Part shown: positions 56,927 through 64,000 of the stretch, in pieces
Position numbering within the stretch: position 1 is the first letter of the stretch
Layout: every line of letters begins with the position of its first letter
Origin: Spodoptera frugiperda
Lineage: Eukaryota > Arthropoda > Insecta > Lepidoptera > Noctuidae
Direction of reading: 5' to 3'
Length of the DNA stretch: 64,000 nt
Assembly: GCF_023101765.2 (NCBI RefSeq)
Contig: NC_064218.1
Span: 434,001-498,000, forward strand
Notes under the pieces: generated by a model
Told to the model about the DNA's origin: nothing
Seen by the model: only the letters and a program-made list of their open reading frames with translations
Database searches by the model: none
Position numbers and translations under genes: made by a program

Positions 56927-58329
56927 TCTAATCCAGTCCACAGCAATTCCACGTCGTAAGTCCGCGTCCGCTAGCACGCATGCTAAGTGATGGCATCTAC
57001 TTTTTTACGTTTTTTTATCTAAATTAAAAATCAGCGCCCTCCCTCCTCTTAAGGAGGGTCTAAGGTTACGCCATAAACACAAAGCCTCATTTAGCTTATC
57101 AATGTACTCGTAACTCGTACAGGTAAATCGAATGAACTATTGTCGTAAATTGAGAAAGCTAGGAGATCCCATTTGTTATATTGTTCATTGCGAATGTATA
57201 GAAAATTGTGATTGCTAGTAAAAATGTTTTATTTCGTTTATATTTATGTACACACATACAACCTAAAGGACAACAAATAAATACAATTGAAGTATATAAG
57301 TACCACATATTCGTATTGAAATGTCTTCCTGTGGCCCTGTAAGGAACAGTAACATATAATGATACATAGTGTATAATAAATTAAATGAAAATAATAAAAA
57401 AGGGCTTAAAACTAGATATCACATACATAGAAAATCTTATTTGGTAAAAATCATGCGTTAAAAGTGTAATTTTTTTTCAAAAACATTGTAGGCATAGGTA
57501 TGAATGACTTTGATAGTCTCAAGTATATTGAATGCATAATGTTTTGTTTTCTATCTAACAACGTAACTGTTAACACGTTGTAATACACTCAACCCTATTT
57601 ATAACTGTCTTAACAGTTTGGTGGGTTTATGTATTGTATTATTTTGTATATGTATTATTTATATAATAATTTAATACCTTAGTGCAAATGACGTAACTGT
57701 TCTTAACTGCAGATGTTTACAATAACTGTGTACCGTTTATCCATGTCTATTTATTCTGTTGAAGAAAAACCAATTTACTTAAAAAAAAAGTTGTTTAAAA
57801 AAAGTAAATCGTAATTTACTCATACACTTTGCATGCAGTTATAAATACACTTTTTGAAATAAAAACAATCTGGAACAATTGTTCAGTTAATAATTCTAAA
57901 ACGATTACTTAACTTACATCACTTAAACTGGCAATAAAGATAACTCTAGCGAACACGATAGTAATAAAAAGCTAACAAAATGACTCAGACCAACGTAACA
58001 CCTTACGATGCGCGTACGCATGTATGACTCACGCGCGCTGACCAATGAACGACTTACATCGACTGGTTTGTAGAATATTATTCTTAAATATTTTATTTTT
58101 AGTATAAAACTAGTCTAGTTTTATGACACACACGTTTTGGAGCTTTTTAATGATTATGTCATAAAAGGTAAAGATGGTAGGTACCAGGTAAAACAAGGAT
58201 TTTTCCTGGAGTTTATTATTTCGTTATGATTTTAAAATTAGTTTTTTTTGTTTTAAGTCTGGTGAGTAATTTAGTAGAAGTTAGAACTTTAGGATTAGAC
58301 TTCTATGTTACCGCACTAATTACATTAAT
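56927..58329. other. No supported gene
   Basis: AT-rich spacer. 'ccctcctcttaaggaggg' (57041-57058) is a perfect short hairpin. Near 58008-58045 there is a CpG-rich string 'gatgcgcgtacgcat'. Confidence 0.5.
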
Positions 58330-58488
58330 ATTATGAACGTGAAATTTTGTTTGTCCGTCACTCAGAAACTGCAAAACGGATTTTGATGAAATTTCGTATA
58401 CAAACGGGGCTGCAGCTTACTTGGGTGATTGGAGACAGGATACTTTTATCCCACGGGACCGCGGGCGAATCCGCTAGCAGAAGCTACT
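58330..58488 (+). mobile_element. Helitron-like element, 3' portion (family K)
   Basis: 'tgaaattttgtttgtccgtc', 'aaactgcaaaacggattttg', 'atgaaatttcgtatacaaac', 'atacttttatcccacgggac', 'cgcgggcgaatccgctagc', 'agaagctact'. The hairpin pair gcggg/ccgc is close to the terminal CTACT (CTAGT in other copies). Confidence 0.6.
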
Positions 58489-59130
58489 GTACTATAATTT
58501 TATAAGATACAGTGCTAAATGCACGATCAGTTTCCGTTGTCTGCCATACTAAGTACTTTTTTCCCAAGAAAGAGACAAAAATCAGTGAAAATAGAAATTG
58601 GCTGCTATACATGGTATCGAGGGTTGGAAGCACACCCTCAATGTTATTCTTTAAATGATCCATTTTTTTTTCTCTGGGTCCTATTTTTTGTAAGATACAT
58701 GAGAAAGACATACGTGTGAAAAAAATTAGAAAAAGTAAGTTTACTACTAAACAAGCAATGTACAGATATCATATAAAACTAACCGCGGCGATAACGAGAG
58801 CAGCCTGTATAGCCACTGAGTGAAAGTCTATACAACGTCTACTGCGCATGAGTCACTCGCTGTCCAACAATAAATGTGTGATTGACGATCATAGTGAGGT
58901 CCGTGGTAAATAAAACTTTATACCGTTTATGTGAACTTGCTCATAAATATATGGATACTAAGCATTGAGATTGTATTTAACACCAGATATCGATTTTAAT
59001 AACTTGATTTGTGATTAAAGTAAAGCTACGTTATGTATGTATTATGCGGTAATTGACTATTAATTTTTCCATACGTGCTGTCACCCATGGAGGAGCCATT
59101 TCTGTGAAGCAGCTTAATGTGTAGCAAGTA
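58489..59130. other. No supported gene
   Basis: Opposing frames at 58484-58719 overlap and are unrecognised. A TGAGTCA (AP-1-like) string occurs near 58850 without other support. Confidence 0.5.
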
Positions 59131-59307
59131 GTGCGAGGAAAGGTTGAGGATACAAGAGCTCGTGGCAGGTCACCCATGAGAGGCGATGGACAGATAAAAG
59201 TAACACTCAATCGTCTAATTGACTAATGCACGAGGAAGGCTGCAGTGCGCGAGGAGTGACGACGAATTGTAAACATGGTGACCATGACAACTCTGCCAAG
59301 AGTGTAA
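59131..59307 (+). pseudogene. Decayed LINE ORF2 C-terminus
   Basis: One frame reads GKVEDTRARGRSPMRGDGQI, LNRLID, stop, CTRKAAVREE, stop, RRIVNMVTMTTLPRV, stop. The RARGRSPMR block, the CTRKAAVREE block and the final RRIV (an expected W before it replaced by TGA) are the pattern of a LINE polyprotein tail. Two in-frame stops and disturbed sequence after SPMR mark it as old. It is a different LINE family from the ones at 7957, 45533 and 50285. Confidence 0.55.
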
Positions 59308-61156
59308 CCACTAGGAAGGAAATTGTCACTCAGAGCCCACTCCTGGATCTCAATATATCTCTGAATCATAGCTCATCTACAAGCATACATTTTAACATAT
59401 CCATCGCTCATACGCAGTATAAGTAACCATTTTTATTAACACAATCCATATTAATCCAAACTTCCTAAACTAATCTACGTATCTAACTACACCGAAATTT
59501 CTCCCAAGCGAATTCCAAAATCACTTGCCTTCGCTGCCACATTAACCATAACCGACTACTTTCGGCATATCACTCTATATTCCATCTAATCTACAAGTAA
59601 CGTTAATTTAATTAATTTCCGAATGAAGTATGTCGTCCCCTAAGCAGCAAATAATACATTAAATAAGGATGTTGGATGTTCCTACGACGGGATCTTTATC
59701 AAGAGCAGAGAGATCTCAATTAGCCTGAAGCGAGAACTTGTCGCTACTAATGCGTCTGTATCTGTTAGAGAGCTTCACATGATACGGCGTGATCGCTGCG
59801 ATTGGATGAAGAAAGTTTTATAAGTGAAGCGATTGGTAGTTGAGGTTATCATAAGTTCTTGGTTGGTGCTTAAGCTAGAGGTTATTAGTAAGAATGAGGT
59901 AGAATGATGTTTAGAGGAATTGCAATTGTAAAAGTTAAATTAAAATTTTCATCTTCTTGTGAGTTCTGCAACATAAAGAAAAAAACTAGTTTGAAATTTT
60001 CATTTCTATGAATAGTGCGTTATTTTTAGTTCAATTTAATATAGACTGACTGAATATTAAGCATAACCATAGATGTGATGACAATTTCTATTCTGCTACC
60101 CTTACGCGATCCCTGGTATCGAATCGCTGCGACCGCAGTATCATCTGTAAATCCCCTTACAAAGCAGAGCAGAGGAGTAATGAGTCGATTTATATGATTT
60201 ATACCCCCTTCTGTAAACACATATGTTTGATCGTAGCGAGTTGATTAAATTATGCAAAAAACATCGTGTTGCCGACAAATCGTAAACGCGACGCGGTTTC
60301 TTCAAATGTTAATGTGTGTGTACATATGCCTACGTAGTTTGTGTGTCTGTGTGTGTGTGTATATGTCTAGTTGTAGGAATTGACGTAGAAGTGTCTACAT
60401 GTGTTTGTGATGTTGTAGGATTAGATTGAGTGTAGCTTGTTACTTATTTACTTTATTAAATAAGACTGTAAATACGAGTTTACTGTGAATTTATGTTTTA
60501 GTTAAACCAAATTTACATTTTACATCAACATTTTAACATAAGAGTTACCGAGAATATTTTAATAGCTTAAATCACAATTGAATCTTGTTTTTGCAGCTCA
60601 TCTTTATTATGAGTTAAAATGCTAAAAATGCTTCAATGTATTTCGACTCAAAATAGACAGATGTGATTCACGAGTAAAGTACCTTTTACAATAGAGCAAA
60701 TGTAGCCAGAATTTGGAATTACATTCCACACCAAATGTATGTTCCACTAGTGCTAATACCCCACACCTGGTCCTAGGCCCACGCACACAAAACACAAATT
60801 CCGAATTCCCATTCGCTGAGTATTCGCATTGTCGATAGTGTGTGCACTCACTTAATCATAGTTCAGTTGGCAACGCAAAAACAATACGATTGCGTAAATA
60901 GGGCAGTGCCAAACCGAACATAAAAGGTGATCGATTCTGAACACCTCATGACTCACTAGTGTTGTGATTATTCGACTACCTCGGAATCCGATTAATCGAC
61001 TACAAAGAAATAAATCGATCAAAGAATAAAAATAAAAAAGTAACAGTATTAAACTGAGTCATTATTTGAAAAAGGAATATTTTAGAAAGAATAAAAAGCG
61101 GTTCGTAATGAGGTGGCTGACCGCAAGTGACTAAGATTGTTTAATTTTTATTTTTT
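59308..61156. other. No supported gene
   Basis: AT-rich spacer with a short GT run (about 60340-60362). No recognisable frame. Confidence 0.55.
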
Positions 61157-61192
61157 ACCCGACTGCGCCAGAAGGAGGGTTATGTTTTTCGA

Positions 61193-61258
61193 GTGTATGT
61201 ATGTATGTATGTATGTATGTATGTATGTATGTATGTATGTATGTATGTATGTATGTAT
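61193..61258. repeat. ATGT microsatellite, about 16 units
   Basis: Uninterrupted (ATGT)n of about 64 bp, flanked by 'tttttcgagtgt' and 'ataattgtttgg'. Its position inside the composite element matches no LINE tail, since no LINE body precedes it. Confidence 0.95.
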
Positions 61259-61278
61259 AATTGTTTGGCACGCTCTGC

Positions 61279-61800
61279 AGCCTAAACGGCTTGATGGATT
61301 TTGACTTGAGAGGTGTCGTTAGATTCGTATTTACTGTGAGAGTGACACTGGATATATCAAAATAATAAAAAAAACAAAATGGCGGATTTTTGGCGCCAAA
61401 TTCGAATCTTTCTCACTCTCTAGCCTAAACGACTTGATGGATTTTGACTTGAGAGGTGTCGTTAGATTCGTATTTACTGTGAGAGTGACACTGGATATAT
61501 CGAAATAATAAAAAAAACAAAATGGCGGATTTTTGGCGCCAAATTCGAATCTTTCTCACTCTTTAGCCTAAACGACTTGATGGATTTTGACTTAGAGGTG
61601 TCGTTAGATTCGTATTTACTGTGAGAGTGACACTGGATATATCGAAATAATAAAAAAACAAACTGGCGGATGTTTGGCGCCAAATTCGAATATTTCTCAC
61701 TCTCTAGCCTAAACGGCTTGATGGATTTTGACTTGAGAGGTGTCGTTGGATTCGTATTTACTGTGGGAGTGACACTGGATATATCAAAATAAAAAAAAAC
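61279..61800. repeat. 143-bp tandem repeat, about 3.6 copies
   Basis: Units start at 61279, 61422, 61565 and 61706 with 'agcctaaac', continue 'cttgatggattttgactt', 'gaggtgtcgttagattcgta', 'gtgagagtgacactggatat', 'aaatggcggatttttggcgc', 'caaattcgaatctttctcac'. Periods are 143, 143 and 141 bp. Copies are highly similar, implying recent expansion or homogenisation. A minus-strand frame (61474-61683) is a repeat translation. Confidence 0.95.
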
Positions 61801-61885
61801 ATAAAACTAAAAAAAATAAAATAAAAAAGGTAATTTAAAAAACTAAAAAACCCGACTGCGTTTCTTTATAATATTAAAATGAAAA

Positions 61886-62029
61886 ACCCTAAAACAAGAA
61901 AGTCATCGTAAAATTTAAGCAGTCGGGACCCATTCTTCATATAAAGACTTTGTGAAGGCACATACGGCTGGCTTTCTTGAATGGGTCCCGACTGCTAAAT
62001 TTTACGATGACTTTCTTGTTTTAGGGTTA
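61886..62029. repeat. Long inverted repeat, about 50-bp arms and 40-bp loop
   Basis: 'accctaaaacaagaaagtca' ... 'aagcagtcgggacccatt' (61886-61936) is mirrored by 'atgggtcccgactgct' ... 'tgactttcttgttttagggt' (61979-62029), with a one-base indel in otherwise identical arms. It can form a strong hairpin. Near-identity of the arms suggests a recent origin or gene conversion. Confidence 0.95.
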
Positions 62030-63128
62030 TAATTTTTATTTTTTTATGTGGTAACCAGATGCTTTGGATTATTAAAGAGTGAATTTTATGGCCAGATTAC
62101 ATTTTCGTTACTTTTATTACTTCATATTAAAATGATATTATTAGACTTTAGTGTTTCAAAATTAGTTAAAAGAATAGTAAAATTAAAATATTTATGAAAT
62201 TCCTACTGGATATTTACTCCAATCGTAAAATAGTTAATTTTGGTCGCCAGTACATTTCGTATAGATTGAAATGAATAGATTAATTCAATGCAGGTTTAGA
62301 TAAAATCTAGAAATTGCAGGTAATTGATCGGAATTAATGATTGGTGTGTATATCTCATAAATATTGCAAGTAATTTATTTGTGGTACAGGGTCGGACTTA
62401 GGTGACGATACATTAAACGATTGTGTTTCTGGGTCAGTTTGCTGCGAAGTTACGCCGATGTGCCAGTTTGAAGGGTACAAATGTGGCGAAATCTCTGCTG
62501 CACATCAACACCATACAATCTCCCTTCATCTAAAAGATTTTCGACTTTATGTCAAGATGATAAAATTTAAAAGGTTTAACGGGTTAGCTTGATATGCTTC
62601 CGTACATAATATGTACTACTCATCCACGTCTTATTAAAGTTGTTTAATACTAAATGATTTGTGGATTGGATGTGATTTCTGTCAGCTAATGTTTGATTAA
62701 GCGTTAATTTATTGCCTTTATATTTGTTTGGATTTCAACGCGTAAAGTCGGTCGGTGTCATTTGGACATGTTTTGTAATGATTACGAGTGGTGAAAAGTC
62801 CGAATATAACTGGAAAAAGACGCTGACTAAGAATCTGAACTTGGAATCATTCTTAATAGGAATTTAAAACAATGATTACTGCAAAAAGGAGTACGGAGTA
62901 CTGGCTTAAGATCAAAAACATGCGTATAAAATACTGGCAACCAGTTCTATCTAGTATCTAGTTAATACTTAGTCTAAAGACTTCTCACGTCTTCTCACTT
63001 AGTACCGACAATTACTTACTCGAAGGCAGATAAAAAAGCATATATGCAAAATACACCAAAAAAAATAAATAAAAGACACAATAAGCCTTTTCAGTAGACG
63101 AATCCTAATAAAAAATATCAACTAACCA
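62030..63128. other. No feature seen
   Basis: AT-rich spacer without recognised content. Confidence 0.55.
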
Positions 63129-63295
63129 TACTAGCTACTTCCACGCGGTTTTACTGGCTCTACTCGGCTCCTACTGATTGAAGCGTGATATTTTGATCTA
63201 TAGCCTTCTTAGATAAATGCACGATCCAACACAAAAATAATTTTTCAAATCGGCCTAGTAGTTCCGGAAATTTCGCGTTCAAACAAACAAACTCT
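63129..63295 (-). mobile_element. Helitron-like element, 3' portion (family K subtype)
   Basis: Antisense. 'actagctacttccacgcggt' gives the sense terminus CGCGTGGAAGTAGCTAGT. Then 'gcgtgatattttgatctata', 'gatccaaca', 'caaatcggcctagtagttcc', 'gcgttcaaacaaacaaactc'. The terminal CTAGT and the 'gaactactaggccgatttg' block fit the family K pattern; the body differs from the 29520 and 58330 copies. Confidence 0.55.
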
Positions 63296-63687
63296 TCAGT
63301 TTCATATATGAATCTACATATATCCATATAGATTCTCACAGTACATCCCTACTCCCTCCAACAATAACTGTGTCTAATTAAGTTATAGCCAATAAGTTAT
63401 CTCTTAACGGCTAATCAAAGGCTGTTTAGATATGCTATCGGCCGCTCACGAGGTGTTATGTGCCTCTTACCACATATCGGCCTCTAAATGGGCGGCTTAT
63501 TGGCAAAATAAGCTCTGTCTATGAGTTTTGAATACACACCGTATACAAGATATTCTGCAAGCCATTATGGGTTTTATTAAATGCTCCTTGATACCGTTTT
63601 CCTGTAAACGATAGGAGATCTGTTGTGTTCCAGTGATGTACTGCTTTATGTAGTTTTTTTAAGTATGGTTTTATATCATAATCTTTG
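63296..63687. other. No supported gene
   Basis: Spacer. The 97-codon minus-strand frame at 63519-63812 runs into the family L repeat and is treated as a repeat-driven frame. Confidence 0.55.
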
Positions 63688-63808
63688 CGAGCAAATAGCT
63701 TCACTAGAGGATTGACCGACAGACCGATATTTTTAATATTTAAATATTTGCTTCGACGTTCAAAAGTGCCTTCCTGGTTTAATTGAAACTGGTTTCTTTG
63801 ACTTTGGT
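63688..63808 (+). mobile_element. GACTTT-tailed repeat (family L)
   Basis: In complement: 'aaagtcaaagaaacc', 'ccaggaaggcacttttgaac', 'gtcgaagcaaatatttaaat', 'ctagtgaagctatttgctc'. It aligns with 24938-25060 over about 120 bp, in opposite orientation. Beyond 63688 the two copies no longer match. Confidence 0.7.
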
Positions 63809-64000
63809 TCAAATAATAGTTCGATTAAAGCTCCTTAGTTTGAAGTATAAAACAAATAATCAGTAAAAAAGTTCAATGATAGGTAAATATTTGGCAAGCA
63901 CAGTTTAGGTAGCTATTCTTGATGAATCATTTGTAGTTTGTATATGTAAATGAATCTTGCGTAAGAATTATTTTTTATTATAAGTTTATCTGTTATAAAC

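Larger units (their letters stand above)
61157..62029. mobile_element. Composite repeat: microsatellite, minisatellite and inverted repeat
   Basis: The block starts at 'acccgactgcgccagaagg', and the similar string 'acccgactgcg' recurs at 61851, just before the inverted repeat that itself contains 'gcagtcggg'. Inside are the ATGT microsatellite, a 143-bp tandem repeat and 50-bp arms. The recurrence of the CCCGACTGC string at all parts suggests one dispersed non-autonomous element whose interior expanded. No coding sequence of a transposase is visible. Confidence 0.55.

Noticed and set aside
57041..57058. Bacterial-type terminator hairpin
   Set aside because: A short perfect hairpin without U-tract in a eukaryotic spacer; no upstream gene.
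63519..63812. 97-codon minus-strand frame with coding-like composition
   Set aside because: Its N-terminal part coincides with a family L repeat that also occurs at 24938, so the frame is repeat-driven.

Overview
The window looks like AT-rich intergenic or intronic DNA from a moth, most likely a noctuid. That rests on the set of interspersed repeats: two tRNA-derived SINE families, 5'-truncated LINE tails, Helitron-like termini ending CTAGT, and a family with a TGATG-repeat tail. These resemble repeats I associate with noctuid genomes; no database search was possible. I found no intact protein-coding gene, no rRNA gene and no functional tRNA gene. The longest reading frames are about 100-165 codons. 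That is near what chance gives in 64 kb of this composition, and many of them are translations of repeats.

Layout. Positions 1-9.7 kb are mostly featureless, with a Helitron-like end (277), an R1-like LINE tail (1983), one TGATG-tailed repeat (3345), a GC-rich patch with unassigned frames (4.9-5.8 kb) and a LINE C-terminus (7957). From 9.7 to 31 kb there are scattered repeats: an inverted-motif element (9675), SINE-B copies (11703, 17954, 30884), LINE tails (12573, 17822, 27938), a MITE with an expanded 13-bp minisatellite (16389) and a striking 130-bp palindrome with tandem cores (28242). Positions 31-40 kb are nearly empty. From 43.7 to 56 kb repeats are dense: an 18-copy array of palindromic GACGTC units with alternating subtypes (43882-44745), the most informative LINE copy with ORF2 C-terminus, 3' UTR and poly(A) (45533-46041), a 1.1-kb cluster of five mobile-element types (46430-47518), an inverted SINE pair (52098-52511) and two LINE tails facing each other across CRE-like palindromes (52883-53203). 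Positions 56-64 kb hold a weak promoter/first-exon candidate (56301), a decayed LINE end (59131) and a composite of microsatellite, 143-bp minisatellite and long inverted repeat (61157-62029).

How it fits together. The 45.5-46.0 kb copy explains six other short repeats as 5'-truncated 3' ends of one LINE family. The two SINE families carry pol III-type heads and presumably used LINE machinery. Nothing suggests an operon, a metabolic cluster, a virus or a CRISPR system. The most unusual sequence structures are the GACGTC palindrome array, the 28-kb palindrome and the 61-62 kb composite. Repeat-family labels used below (SINE-B, SINE-H, J repeat and so on) are local names for this window.
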